From contig JAPLJF010000033.1 in the NCBI GenBank assembly GCA_026388715.1, positions 88,702-152,701 on the forward strand: DNA of 64,000 nt, written 5' to 3'. This document shows positions 53,308 through 62,555 of this stretch, piece after piece. Made by a program: the position numbers and the translations under genes. The notes beneath the pieces are model-generated. The model was not told where the DNA came from. It made no database searches and saw nothing but the letters and a program-made list of their open reading frames with translations. The first letter of the stretch is position 1, and each line of letters begins with the position of its first letter. Source of the DNA: Deltaproteobacteria bacterium. Lineage in GTDB: Bacteria; Desulfobacterota; Desulfobulbia; Desulfobulbales; Desulfocapsaceae.

Positions 53308-55965
53308 TTATTCACCTCCATAGCGATTATAAAACCACGTTTTTACATAATGAGTCAGGACCGCATAGCAAAGCAGAAAAGCGGTAATCCACAGCCAGTA
53401 TACAGGTGGCAACGGCACCATGTTCAGCTCTTTGGCAAATGGCGAATACGGAAGCCACACGGCGGCGGCCATGATGACAAGCGTGGTTATTGTCAAATGC
53501 AAGGAGGCCTGGCTGCCAAAAAAGGGAATCCGCTTGGTCCTGATGATATGCACGATCAAGGTCTGGGTCAAAAGAGATTCCACAAACCATCCGGTCTGGA
53601 AGAGCTGGGCCATCCCTTCCTTGGAGGCCGCCGAGGTGTTTGGATCGTTAAAAAGGTGGCAACCGAAGAAATACCACATCAGCGCATAGGTGGCGTAGTC
53701 AAAAATGGAACTGATCGGCCCGATAAACAGCATAAACCGTTTGGTATTGGTGATGTCCCACTTCAGCGGCTTCGTGATCAGCTCTTCATCAACGTTATCG
53801 GTGGGGATGCCGGTCTGAGAAAAATCATAGAGCAGATTATTGACAAGGATCTGCACCGGCTGCATCGGCAGGAAGGGAAACAGGTAACTTGCCCCGATCA
53901 CGCTGAACATATTCCCGAAGTTGGAACTCGCCCCCATCCGGACATATTTATCGATGTTGGCAAAAACTCGCCGCCCCTCGATAATCCCCTCTTCAAGAAC
54001 CAGCAGGCTCTTTTCCAGAAGAACGATATCCGCGGCCTCCTTGGCCACGTCAACAGCGGAATCCACGGAGATGCCAACATCGGCGGCCTTGAGGGCCGGG
54101 GCATCATTGATGCCGTCACCCATGAAGCCTACGACATGACCGTTGCCGCGCAGTTGCCGCACGATCTGCTCCTTCTGCGCCGGGCTGAGCTTGACAAAGA
54201 CGTCCACCTCTTCAATCACCCGTTTAAAATCAAGATCGGGCAGCGCAGCCAGCTCCGCACCCGTGACAATCTTCTCAACCGTGAAACCAACGTCACGGCA
54301 GACCTTCCGAGTGACCAGGGCATTGTCGCCGGTAAGCACCTTGACCCGGACGCCGGCGTCCAGCAACTGTCCGATAGCCTCCAGGGCCGAGACCTTGGGC
54401 GGGTCGTAGAAGGCGATGTAGCCCAGCAGAATCAGTTCACTCTCGTCCGCGGTGGCAAAGGTCGTCTTGGCCAGGGGAAACTCCCGATAGGCAACCCCCA
54501 GGACGCGGAACCCGTCCTTATTGAGGCTGTCCACCTCCTCAAAGAGATTGTCGCGAATCATGGGAATAAGGGGGAAGACCTCATCCCCGATCTGGTAGTG
54601 ACTGCAGCACTCGTAAATCTCTTCGACCGCACCCTTGCAGATCAGGACGTGATCACTGTCGTAGTCGACCACCACCGACATGCGGCGCCGCTGAAAATCA
54701 AAAGGCAACTCATCCACCAGCCGGCAGTTGGCCTCCGCGTCCAGCACGGCATAGTCGAGCACGGCACGGTCGATCAGGCTGCGCAGGCCTGTCTGATAGT
54801 AGCTGTTCAGATAGGCGTAGGTCAGGACATCTTCACTGGTGTGGCCGGTGATATCGAGATGTCGTTCGAGAACAACCCGATCCTGGGTAAGGGTGCCGGT
54901 TTTATCCGTGCACAGGATATCGATGGCCCCAAGGTTCTGGATGGAGGGAAGACGCTTGACGATAACCTTCTTCTTGGCCATGGTCAACGCGCCCTTGGCC
55001 AGATTGACGGTGACGATCATCGGCAGCATTTCCGGGGTAAGCCCGACGGCGATCGACAGGCCGAAGAGCAGGGCCTCGGTCCAATTTCCCTTGGTCAGTC
55101 CGACAATGAAAAACACGGCCGCGACCATGACCATCATAAATTTGATCATGAGCCAAGTGAAAGAGCGCACGCCGTGATCAAAACTGGTTTCCTCGCTTCG
55201 ACCGGCAAGGCTTTCAGAAATGGCCCCAAAGGCGGTCCGCATCCCGGTATTTATCACCAGGCCATGCGCCGTGCCGCTGGTGACATTGGTGCCGTAAAAG
55301 CAGATATTGGCCAATTCCGTGGCGTTTTGCCCGTGAAACATCACGGCAGAAGCGGACTTTTCCACAGCCATGGACTCTCCGGTAAGAGCCGACTCACTGA
55401 CGAAGAAATCCTTGGCCGAGAGCAACCGCAGATCAGCCGGGACGATGGAGCCCGCCTGCAGTACAACAATATCCCCAGGAACAATCTCGGAGATTGCGAC
55501 CTCGGCCTTCAGGCCACCCCGGAGCACAATGCTGCGCGACTGCACACGCTTGCCCAGCGTCTCCACGGCCTGGCCGGAACGACGGTCGAGGATATAGGAT
55601 AGGCCCACACTCAAAACAACCATGGCGCTGACGATAAACGTCGATTTGAGTTCCCCTATCGCCCCCGAGATGCCGGCAATCAGCAACAATTGAATATTCA
55701 GGGGGTTGCGCAGGCGGCGGAAGATATCGGCCCAGAACCCCAGGCGTTCGGCATAGGCCAGTTCATTCAGACCATATTCGTCCAAACGGCGAGCCGCTTC
55801 TTCCGCATTAAGTCCCTGGCCAGTAACTTCAAGTCTTGCCAGTGCTTCCTGTTGAGGAAGCACAGAGACCTCGATGAGACCACGTTCGTCGTGGTTAATG
55901 GCGCGAGTATTTTTTTTGAGGGGTTTTGGGTCCCTCTTGATAAAGGCAAGTGCAGGAATTTTCAT
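53308..55965 (-). CDS. mgtA: Magnesium-translocating P-type ATPase
   Basis: 885 aa, P3B type. Actuator motif SESALTGESMAVEK, phosphorylation motif CTDKTGTLTQDR, hinge VGFMGDGINDAPALKAADVGIS, and about ten membrane helices. It imports Mg2+. The ATG at 55965 follows GAGGTGAACC. Upstream is a 41-codon frame that may be a regulatory leader. Downstream is a PTS IIA-like protein. Confidence 0.95.
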   Translation of the reverse strand: MKIPALAFIKRDPKPLKKNTRAINHDERGLIEVSVLPQQEALARLEVTGQGLNAEEAARRLDEYGLNELAYAERLGFWADIFRRLRNPLNIQLLLIAGISGAIGELKSTFIVSAMVVLSVGLSYILDRRSGQAVETLGKRVQSRSIVLRGGLKAEVAISEIVPGDIVVLQAGSIVPADLRLLSAKDFFVSESALTGESMAVEKSASAVMFHGQNATELANICFYGTNVTSGTAHGLVINTGMRTAFGAISESLAGRSEETSFDHGVRSFTWLMIKFMMVMVAAVFFIVGLTKGNWTEALLFGLSIAVGLTPEMLPMIVTVNLAKGALTMAKKKVIVKRLPSIQNLGAIDILCTDKTGTLTQDRVVLERHLDITGHTSEDVLTYAYLNSYYQTGLRSLIDRAVLDYAVLDAEANCRLVDELPFDFQRRRMSVVVDYDSDHVLICKGAVEEIYECCSHYQIGDEVFPLIPMIRDNLFEEVDSLNKDGFRVLGVAYREFPLAKTTFATADESELILLGYIAFYDPPKVSALEAIGQLLDAGVRVKVLTGDNALVTRKVCRDVGFTVEKIVTGAELAALPDLDFKRVIEEVDVFVKLSPAQKEQIVRQLRGNGHVVGFMGDGINDAPALKAADVGISVDSAVDVAKEAADIVLLEKSLLVLEEGIIEGRRVFANIDKYVRMGASSNFGNMFSVIGASYLFPFLPMQPVQILVNNLLYDFSQTGIPTDNVDEELITKPLKWDITNTKRFMLFIGPISSIFDYATYALMWYFFGCHLFNDPNTSAASKEGMAQLFQTGWFVESLLTQTLIVHIIRTKRIPFFGSQASLHLTITTLVIMAAAVWLPYSPFAKELNMVPLPPVYWLWITAFLLCYAVLTHYVKTWFYNRYGGE

Positions 55966-56009
55966 GGTTCACCTCATATAAGGCCGCAAGCAGAGAAAGC
56001 GGCTGAAGG

Positions 56010-56048
56010 CGAACCGTCGTTCAGATAATCAAAGGAGGGAACGGTTCG
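56010..56048 (-). promoter_or_regulatory. Inverted repeat over the leader stop codon
   Basis: CGAACCGT (56010-56017) and ACGGTTCG (56041-56048), perfect 8-bp arms. The hairpin spans the stop of the leader peptide and lies 44 bases before mgtA, so translation of the leader would melt it. Confidence 0.55.
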
Positions 56049-56154
56049 TAAAAACAGCCACGCAACTACAACACCACGCGCCAGGGTCTTCGTCTTCGTT
56101 TTGAGTTACAGTTTGAGTCACAGTCGGGCCACTACAGCCATCAGGGCTACTCAT
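56029..56154 (-). CDS. Candidate mgtA leader peptide, Cys-rich, with acidic/Pro run
   Basis: 41 codons from ATG at 56154 to TGA at 56029, ending 63 bases before mgtA in the same direction. Ribosome site GGTGGAA lies five bases before the ATG. The peptide starts MSSPDGCSGP, has a TVTQ repeat, then NEDEDPGAWCCSC. Acidic-plus-proline runs are known to destabilise ribosomes in low Mg2+ (E. coli MgtL). The Cys cluster is not explained by that and could be a metal site, or the peptide could be a RiPP precursor. No database evidence is available here. Confidence 0.55.
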   Translation of the reverse strand: MSSPDGCSGPTVTQTVTQNEDEDPGAWCCSCVAVFTNRSLL

Positions 56155-56185
56155 ACATTCCACCGAAAATAATTAAACATCAAAC

Positions 56186-56202
56186 GGGGCTATAACAGCC
56201 CC
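56186..56202 (-). promoter_or_regulatory. Small GC hairpin upstream of the leader peptide
   Basis: GGGGCT-5-AGCCCC in the 5' region of the mgtA transcript, before the leader's ribosome site. No T run follows. The rest of 56203-56481 has no gene; a weak promoter (TTGAAA then TATGAG, minus strand, near 56230-56260) is possible. Confidence 0.35.
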
Positions 56203-56481
56203 ACCAATTACATGGGAAGCTCATACCATTTTATCTGGAATCTTTCAAACACAAAAACCTCATTTCCCTTGTCAGACATTCGCCATCATCAAACACTGAT
56301 ATGCGGGAACAATATGACGGCGGAAGGGATTTCGGCAGCGGAGTGAATCCAAAGAGCACTGAAAGAATCACTCCCCCTGACAACACTGATCTCATTCCGG
56401 ATTCACTATTTCAAACAATGAAGAACCTGGACGGACACAAATGGGCAGGTTTGACAGCTTGACACTGAATTCAGCCATTTA

Positions 56482-57672
56482 TTATTTGACACTTTTGTCC
56501 TTTGGCCCTTTGATAAAAAAATCCGCCGGCGGCAGTGTTCTTTTTCGGATGGAAAAGCTTATTGAATCTGTCGGGCACACATCCCGGCAGGTATAGCATC
56601 CAAAGCAATCTGGTATTGTTTGTTTGTTTTGTCTCAAAATGGCATCCATTACCGTCGAAGGACAGGCCGTGGCACACTTCTGGCAGGCGATGCACGTTTC
56701 ATAGTCGACACTTATCCTCACAAGACTTGTTCTTTCCACAAGCCAGCCCGCAAGGCCGAAGGGGCAGAAAAGGTGGCACCAGGGCCTATACATGAACAGG
56801 CTCGCCAAGAGCAGAGCCACAAGGGAGATGCCACCGGAAAACCCGAGATACATCGGTTTATAGATTTTAAAAGGGTCAACCGGCTCAATGATATCAATCC
56901 CCCACGCAAAAACAACCAGGGTAAACACGCCAAGAAACAGGAAGCGAACGCTATTGGTCAGGACAAAAGGTAATTTGATTTGCCTGCCAATAATAGCCTT
57001 CTGTTTATCCGTGCGATTAATGTGGAAGATCAAATCCTGCAGAGTGCCGGCCTGACAGCCCCAAGCACAGATATACTTATTGGCAAGAAACACCAGGACC
57101 AGAAAAATGGCCAGGGCAATCAGTCGCGGCGGGAAAATGGCACGGGTGGTGCCATAGAGATGAATGGCATCCTTTATGGTTCCCATCGGGTTGGGATCCG
57201 ATCCCAGTATTACCCCGAACAGTAAAAGAGAGACAAAAAGCAGCGAGCTTCTGAGTCTCGGCCCAACTTTCCGTTTTTTCAGGAGTATGAAGGTCGTGGC
57301 CAAAAAGGCAAACCAAAGTCCAAACTTTAGCGGGATTTTAAGCCAGTTTTTGCTGCCATGTTCTGAGGCTAAGGCCAGTTTCTTCACCACCCTGGCAGAA
57401 ATTTGATCCGGCGTGCCGTATTCATTGAGTTTCTTTTCCAGATCGGTCTTCGATTTCAGCTCAAAGAGCTCTTTCAGAACCGGATTTGACAATTCATTGG
57501 CTCGACCGAACTGGGCAACGGTCATTTCCTGTTCTATTATTGGCTTGTTAACCTCCTGGACCTGCTCATGCTTACCGCCCCAGATTCGATTGGACAGTAT
57601 TGACAAGCTCACAACGACAATAATGATCAAAACAAAAACCATCGCTGTTTTCAAAGGTGAAGATTTGACCAT
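56482..57672 (-). CDS. NapH/NosR-like membrane polyferredoxin
   Basis: 396 aa from ATG after GGGAGTA. Several membrane helices, with CAWGCQAG and CHLFCPFGLAG as the CxxxC motifs of the NapH/NosR/CcoG group, and C-terminal CIACQKCATACP and CFGCYTCRDVCP for two [4Fe-4S] clusters. It transfers electrons between quinol pool and soluble or periplasmic carriers. The N-terminal ~90 residues (periplasmic loop with EVNKPIIEQEMTVAQFG) are unusual and may bind a partner. The frame extends to 57825 but enters the hsdR remnant. Confidence 0.85.
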   Translation of the reverse strand: MVKSSPLKTAMVFVLIIIVVVSLSILSNRIWGGKHEQVQEVNKPIIEQEMTVAQFGRANELSNPVLKELFELKSKTDLEKKLNEYGTPDQISARVVKKLALASEHGSKNWLKIPLKFGLWFAFLATTFILLKKRKVGPRLRSSLLFVSLLLFGVILGSDPNPMGTIKDAIHLYGTTRAIFPPRLIALAIFLVLVFLANKYICAWGCQAGTLQDLIFHINRTDKQKAIIGRQIKLPFVLTNSVRFLFLGVFTLVVFAWGIDIIEPVDPFKIYKPMYLGFSGGISLVALLLASLFMYRPWCHLFCPFGLAGWLVERTSLVRISVDYETCIACQKCATACPSTVMDAILRQNKQTIPDCFGCYTCRDVCPTDSISFSIRKRTLPPADFFIKGPKDKSVK

Positions 57673-57718
57673 TACTCCCTGCGCTCCTACATTTTTTTGA
57701 TTTCTAAAATAGAGTTTG

Positions 57719-57975
57719 TCATGCAACTCCCTGTTGCTGGTAAAGGTACTGCTGAAAGCCAGCGAACGCATGACCGATCTCTTCCGGCTGGCCCAGATCC
57801 GCCACGGCATCGGTGATCGAATCATGATATTTCAGCCGCAGCAGCGGCGTCAGCTTGGCCTGGTCGAGTTCTTCGACGCCGATGCTGACGTAGTGCGATA
57901 AAACAAAAGCAAGAAAGACCTGCTGTCTGCTGTTAAAGTGCTTTATAGTAATGATCTTGACCTTGTTCGTCCGTT
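57719..57975 (-). pseudogene. C-terminal remnant of type I restriction subunit HsdR
   Basis: Open from a TAG near 57975 to TGA at 57719 and without a start. It reads FLAFVLSHYVSIGVEELDQ, then [39 protein letters not shown], the distinctive end of HsdR. The remaining ~900 residues and hsdM/hsdS are absent, so a restriction locus has decayed here. The remnant lies 46 bp before the polyferredoxin start. Confidence 0.7.
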
Positions 57976-58582
57976 CCTACTGGGTGAATGGGAGCCACGT
58001 CAAACATAAGTAAGGTAATCCACTCACAGGGGGTTATTGCAGATCCACGAGGTCAAGCACCTCGCCATCCGCATCAGCGAGGATATTATCTGGTGTCCTT
58101 GCCTGGTTTTGCATAAATCTCCGGGTTGATACTCAGGGGATATGTACAAGGAATACTTCTAACACGTGCCACAAGTCGAAGGCAAGGTCATTATCGTGAA
58201 ACGATGACTCATGCAAACCGACGTGCAACCTTGTCAGCCAGTAATATAAAAAAAACGGGAAATGAGTCACATATGACCATCGGTTGAATATGACCATTTT
58301 TGCATAGTTGATGATGACCGTTCCGCAAATACCTTCTCAGATAATTATTCTCAAAAATCAGTACGATGGATGATATGATGCTGAGCGCTTGGGACCTGGC
58401 ACAAATTTTGCTACAAATAAGAGAAACACACACTGACACCAATATTTCTATTTAGCGCCTCATGGCTGCCATCCTTGTCACTTATACATTTTGGAAGAAG
58501 GAGAACCAGGCAGTTCAAGGTGATTGTTGGCCGTTTCTCCGTTCTCTAATCAGAACAGCAAACAGGAACAAAGGAGGATGAA
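57976..58582. other. Decayed intergenic region upstream of the hsdR remnant
   Basis: About 600 bases without a sound gene. A 26-codon minus-strand frame (58114-58034: MQNQARTPDNILADADGE and so on) may be another restriction-gene scrap. Possible promoter activity for the lipoprotein lies at the right end. Confidence 0.35.
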
Positions 58583-58792
58583 ATGAAGAAAATCATTATG
58601 TTGGGAATGGTATTGGTGACAATGCTTGTATCTCTTGGCGGATGTTATGCAGGATATACCGATTATGACAGGGATGGAAGATATGACGGAGATGGAAGAT
58701 ATTACAGGGATGGAAGATATGACAGCAACAGGGATGAGAGACATTACTATTACAGGGATGAGAGGCATCACTATGATTTGCAAGGAGAATGA
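58583..58792 (+). CDS. Small lipoprotein with Asp/Arg/Tyr repeats
   Basis: 69 aa. Signal ending in LVSLGGC, a lipobox with Cys 21, after an excellent ribosome site (AAAGGAGGATGAA). The mature part repeats D-x-D-G-R-Y (YDRDGRYDGDGRYYRDGRYD), then RDERHYYYRDERHHYD. The high Asp/His/Arg/Tyr content could bind metals or cell-wall glycans. Not recognised as a known family. Confidence 0.7.
   Translation: MKKIIMLGMVLVTMLVSLGGCYAGYTDYDRDGRYDGDGRYYRDGRYDSNRDERHYYYRDERHHYDLQGE
58664..58773 (+). repeat. Short tandem repeats in the lipoprotein gene
   Basis: Units around GAYRGGGATGGAAGATAT and ACAGGGATGAGAG recur every 15-30 bases and encode DGRY and RDER. Copy number could vary between strains. Confidence 0.6.
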
Positions 58793-59133
58793 TGAAAGGA
58801 GATAAACCCTGTGCATCCCGGAAGCTGGTCAGGCCATAAGGTCAGATTCGATCTGGCAATGCCTCAACAGTTCCATTGCCAGATCAAGGTGGGCACGCTC
58901 TGGCAGGTCATTGTTTTCTCCTTTCGGTTGGTTGTGTTTAGATTGATCCCGAAAGGCTAAGCAGTGGCCTGCTCCTGCCAGGCCTCATTCAAATTTACAG
59001 AAAAAAAAATAGTACACTAACCCAAGAAAATCCCACAACGACAAAAGAAATATACTTTTTTTTCTGGTTTTCATTTATCCTTTGCGAAGATTTTTCATCT
59101 TTTTTGATCATCTTCCATACAGGATAAGTATCC
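58793..59133. other. Intergenic stretch before sdhC
   Basis: About 340 bases. It holds the perfect stem GATCTGGCAATG (58850-58861)/CATTGCCAGATC (58874-58885), and a minus-strand frame without start (58836-58987, GENNDLPERAHLDLAMELL) that may be a gene scrap. The AT-rich right end is a likely place for the sdh promoter. Confidence 0.4.
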
Positions 59134-59814
59134 ATGTGGTTTGTCAGATTTCTCACCTCTTCCATTGGTAAAAAATGGCTCATGGCCGTAAGCGGCCTGT
59201 TGCTGCTTCTCTTTCTCGGCAGTCATATCGCCGGCATTGCCACTCTGTACTTGGGTAGCACGGCTTTTCAGAGCTACGCCGAACAACTGCACAGTCACAT
59301 GCTTTTTTTAAGCCTCTTCAGAATTGGACTTTTGCTTCTCTTCATGATCCATATTTCCACCGGCCTGTTCCTCTTCTACCAGAACCGGAAGGCACGACCA
59401 AACCCCTACAGGATATCGGTCAGGGTCGCCACTCATTCCCTGGCCGCTCACGCCCATGGCATCAGAGAATCCTTGCCCCTCGCCGCGCGCACCATGCCCT
59501 ACACCGGCCTTTTAATCCTGTCTTTTATCATTATCCACATCTTTGGCTTTTCCTTTGGCCCGCAGGACGTTCCAGTCGCCAAAACTGTTGTCACCCTGCT
59601 TCGCAGCCCCGCCTACGGCCTTCTCTATATCTTCTCGTTTACGGTGCTGGCGATGCATATCCATCACGGCATCTGGTCCCTGCTCCAGACCCTGGGCCTG
59701 AGTCATCCCCGCTTCACTGTGTTCATCGCCAGGATGACCACCATCCTCCCCATCTTTTTTCTGATAGTGGCTGGCGGCATCCCCCTACTTCTGGTCTGCG
59801 GGGTGGATCTTTGA
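59134..59814 (+). CDS. sdhC: Succinate dehydrogenase/fumarate reductase cytochrome b subunit
   Basis: 226 aa with five hydrophobic helices. His residues in LGSHIAGIA, LHSHMLFL, MIHISTGLF, IIHIFGFSF and MHIHHGIW fit the diheme cytochrome b of Wolinella/Bacillus-type enzymes. It links the quinone pool to the flavoprotein. First of sdhC-A-B. In sulfur-cycling Desulfobacterota such complexes may run as fumarate reductase. Confidence 0.92.
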   Translation: MWFVRFLTSSIGKKWLMAVSGLLLLLFLGSHIAGIATLYLGSTAFQSYAEQLHSHMLFLSLFRIGLLLLFMIHISTGLFLFYQNRKARPNPYRISVRVATHSLAAHAHGIRESLPLAARTMPYTGLLILSFIIIHIFGFSFGPQDVPVAKTVVTLLRSPAYGLLYIFSFTVLAMHIHHGIWSLLQTLGLSHPRFTVFIARMTTILPIFFLIVAGGIPLLLVCGVDL

Positions 59815-59846
59815 GAGCCTCTAACCCCTTCCAGTCCTGAACAACC

Positions 59847-61775
59847 ATGGAACTTCGCGCCCACATCCCGCCCGGCCCTCTGGCCCAGAAATGGGACAAT
59901 CACCGTTTTGCCAGTGGTCTGGTCAGCCCGGCCAACCGGCGCAAGTTCAAGATCATTGTGGTCGGTACGGGCTTAGCCGGGGCCTCCGCCGCCGCAACCC
60001 TTGCCGAACAAGGGTATCAGGTGAGTGCCTTCTGCATCCAGGACAGTCCGCGGCGCGCCCATTCCATTGCCGCCCAGGGCGGCATCAATGCGGCCAAGAA
60101 TTACCAGAATGACGGCGACTCCGTCCTCCGCCTCTTCCATGACACTATCAAGGGCGGCGATTTCCGTTCCCGTGAGGCCAATGTCTACCGGCTGGCCCAG
60201 ATCAGCAACGGCATCATCGATCAGTGCGTGGCCCAGGGGGTGCCCTTTGCCCGGGAGTATGGCGGAACGCTTGCCAACCGCTCCTTTGGCGGCGCCCAGG
60301 TCTCCCGCACCTTTTACGCCCGCGGCCAGACCGGCCAGCAACTGCTGTTCGGGGCTTACGGCGCCCTCTCCCGCCAGATCAAGACCGGCCGGTTGACCAT
60401 GATGACCCGGCGCGAAATGCTTGAGTTGGTGGTGATTGATGGCTGCGCCCGCGGCATTGTCACCCGCAACCTGATCAACGGCGACCTGGAAAATCATCCT
60501 GCGGATGCGGTCATCCTCGCCACCGGCGGCTATGGCAATGCCTACTTCCTCTCCACCAATGCCAGGGCCTCCAATGCGACGGCCATCCTGCGCGCCTGGA
60601 AGGCCGGGGCCGGTTTTGCCAATCCCTGCTTTGTCCAGATCCACCCCACCTGTATCCCGGCACAGGGCACTTACCAGTCCAAGCTCACCCTCATGAGTGA
60701 GAGTCTGCGCAATGACGGCCGGATCTGGATTCCCAAAATCGTGGGCGACCGGCGCGACCCGGCCTCCATCCCGGAAAATGAACGGGACTATTATCTGGAG
60801 GAGAAGTACCCCCGCTTCGGCAATCTGGTGCCCCAGGACGTGGCCTCAAGAAACACCAAGGAACACTGCGATGCCGGAAAGGGAGTGGGAGAAACAGGAC
60901 TTGGTGTCTATCTTGATTTCAGCTCCGCCATCGAGCGGGACGGCGCGGCCGTCATTCTCAAAAAATATGGCAATCTGCTCCAGATGTATGAGAAAATCAC
61001 CACCCGCGACCCCCTGCAGGAGCCGATGATGATCGCCCCTGCCGTCCATTACACCATGGGCGGAATGTGGGTTGATTACAACTTGATGACCACCATCCCC
61101 GGCCTCTTTGCCATAGGGGAATGCAACTTCTCGGATCATGGCGCCAACCGCCTTGGCGCCAGCGCCCTGATGCAGGGGCTTGCCGACGGCTATTTTATTA
61201 TCGGCACCAGTATTGCCCACTATCTCAGCACCACCCCCCTTGACTATGTCACCCCCCAGCATGTGGGATTTCTTGAAGCCCAGATGAAATGCCACGATCG
61301 GACCCAGCGGCTGCTGCATAATAACAACAGAATAACCGGTAAAAAGGTGACGGTGGACACCATTCACCGGGAACTTGGCCGCCTGCTGTGGGAACATTGC
61401 GGGATAACGAGAAACAGGATTGGTCTTGAACAGGCCTTGACCAGACTTCCTGATCTCCGCGAGGCATTCTGGAGCCAGGTCTGCGTCCCCGGCACCGGGA
61501 ATGAACTGAACCAGTCACTGGAACGGGCCGGGCGGGTCGCCGATTTTCTCGAATGCGCCGAGATCATGGTCCGTGACGCCCTGACTCGCGTTGAATCCTG
61601 CGGCTGCCACCTGCGGGAAGAAAGTCGGACCGCAGAACATGAGGCCAAACGTGACGATGACCATTACGCCCATGTCTCAGTCTGGGAATACAGAGGCGAA
61701 GAAGAACCACCGATAATGCATAAGGAGCCACTGCTCTTTGAAAACATCAACCTCAGCCAGAGGAGCTATACCTAA
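59847..61775 (+). CDS. sdhA: Succinate dehydrogenase/fumarate reductase flavoprotein
   Basis: 642 aa. FAD site [20 protein letters not shown] near residue 35; [14 protein letters not shown] with the His for flavin linkage in [20 protein letters not shown], and the active-site Arg in YDRxxHYTMGG-type region [25 protein letters not shown]. Size and order match the Bacillus/Wolinella A subunit. It catalyses succinate/fumarate conversion. Confidence 0.95.
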   Translation: MELRAHIPPGPLAQKWDNHRFASGLVSPANRRKFKIIVVGTGLAGASAAATLAEQGYQVSAFCIQDSPRRAHSIAAQGGINAAKNYQNDGDSVLRLFHDTIKGGDFRSREANVYRLAQISNGIIDQCVAQGVPFAREYGGTLANRSFGGAQVSRTFYARGQTGQQLLFGAYGALSRQIKTGRLTMMTRREMLELVVIDGCARGIVTRNLINGDLENHPADAVILATGGYGNAYFLSTNARASNATAILRAWKAGAGFANPCFVQIHPTCIPAQGTYQSKLTLMSESLRNDGRIWIPKIVGDRRDPASIPENERDYYLEEKYPRFGNLVPQDVASRNTKEHCDAGKGVGETGLGVYLDFSSAIERDGAAVILKKYGNLLQMYEKITTRDPLQEPMMIAPAVHYTMGGMWVDYNLMTTIPGLFAIGECNFSDHGANRLGASALMQGLADGYFIIGTSIAHYLSTTPLDYVTPQHVGFLEAQMKCHDRTQRLLHNNNRITGKKVTVDTIHRELGRLLWEHCGITRNRIGLEQALTRLPDLREAFWSQVCVPGTGNELNQSLERAGRVADFLECAEIMVRDALTRVESCGCHLREESRTAEHEAKRDDDHYAHVSVWEYRGEEEPPIMHKEPLLFENINLSQRSYT

Positions 61776-61797
61776 TTGGTAACTGGAACAATTCCCC

Positions 61798-62553
61798 ATG
61801 CAAACCATTGACCTTACCCTCCAGATCTGGCGTCAGAAAAACAGCGATGCCCCTGGTGATTTTGAGACCTACACCCTGAAAAATATCTCCACCGCCATGT
61901 CATTTCTTGAGATGCTGGACCTTCTCAATGAAAATCTGACCCTGCAGGGCCAGGAACCGGTGGCCTTTGATCATGATTGCCGGGAAGGTATCTGCGGGAT
62001 GTGCGGTGCCATGGTGAACGGGATCGCCCATGGCCCGCAATCAGAAACCACCCTCTGCCAGCTGCACATGCGCCATTTTAACAGCGGCGACACCCTGGTC
62101 ATTGAGCCGTTTCGCTCCCGGGCCTTTCCGGTGAAAAGAGATCTGGTGATCGACCGTTCGGCCCTTGACCGGATCATCCAGGCAGGTGGCTATATCTCCA
62201 TCAATACTGGCGGCGCACCCGAGGCCAACACCATCGCCATCCCCTCGCCGACCGCAGAACTGGCCATGGACGCAGCGGCCTGCATCGGCTGCGGGGCCTG
62301 CGTTGCCAGTTGTCCCAACGGGGCGGCCATGCTCTTCACCGGCGCCAGGATCTCGCAACTGAGCCTGCTGCCCCAGGGCCAGCCGGAGCGTAAGGAACGG
62401 GCTCTGGCTATGGTGATGGCCATGGACAAGGAGGGGTTTGGCAACTGCTCCAATGAAAGGGAATGTGAGGCGGTGTGTCCCAAAGCAATCTCCATCCGCC
62501 ATATTGCCCGCATGAACCGTGAGTACCTTTCGGCATCTTTTTTGGGTGAATAA
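61798..62553 (+). CDS. sdhB: Succinate dehydrogenase/fumarate reductase iron-sulfur subunit
   Basis: 251 aa. [2Fe-2S] motif [15 protein letters not shown] with LCQLHM; then [15 protein letters not shown] and [13 protein letters not shown] for the [4Fe-4S] and [3Fe-4S] clusters. Normal length. It passes electrons from the cytochrome b to the flavoprotein. 22 bp after sdhA; the next gene starts two bases after its stop. Confidence 0.95.
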   Translation: MQTIDLTLQIWRQKNSDAPGDFETYTLKNISTAMSFLEMLDLLNENLTLQGQEPVAFDHDCREGICGMCGAMVNGIAHGPQSETTLCQLHMRHFNSGDTLVIEPFRSRAFPVKRDLVIDRSALDRIIQAGGYISINTGGAPEANTIAIPSPTAELAMDAAACIGCGACVASCPNGAAMLFTGARISQLSLLPQGQPERKERALAMVMAMDKEGFGNCSNERECEAVCPKAISIRHIARMNREYLSASFLGE

Positions 62554-62555
62554 CC

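Noticed and set aside
53350..55602. A 750-codon open frame on the plus strand opposite mgtA
   Set aside because: It is the antisense shadow of mgtA, with no domain, ribosome site or sensible composition; similar long shadows lie opposite livG (3547-4434), the aldolase (12940-14229) and the second CrtI-like gene (27329-28582).
58209..58442. A 77-codon minus-strand frame
   Set aside because: No ribosome site or homology; composition unlike real genes in the window.
58836..58987. Minus-strand open stretch reading GENNDLPERAHLDLAMELL
   Set aside because: No start codon and no recognised family; listed only as a possible scrap within the gap.
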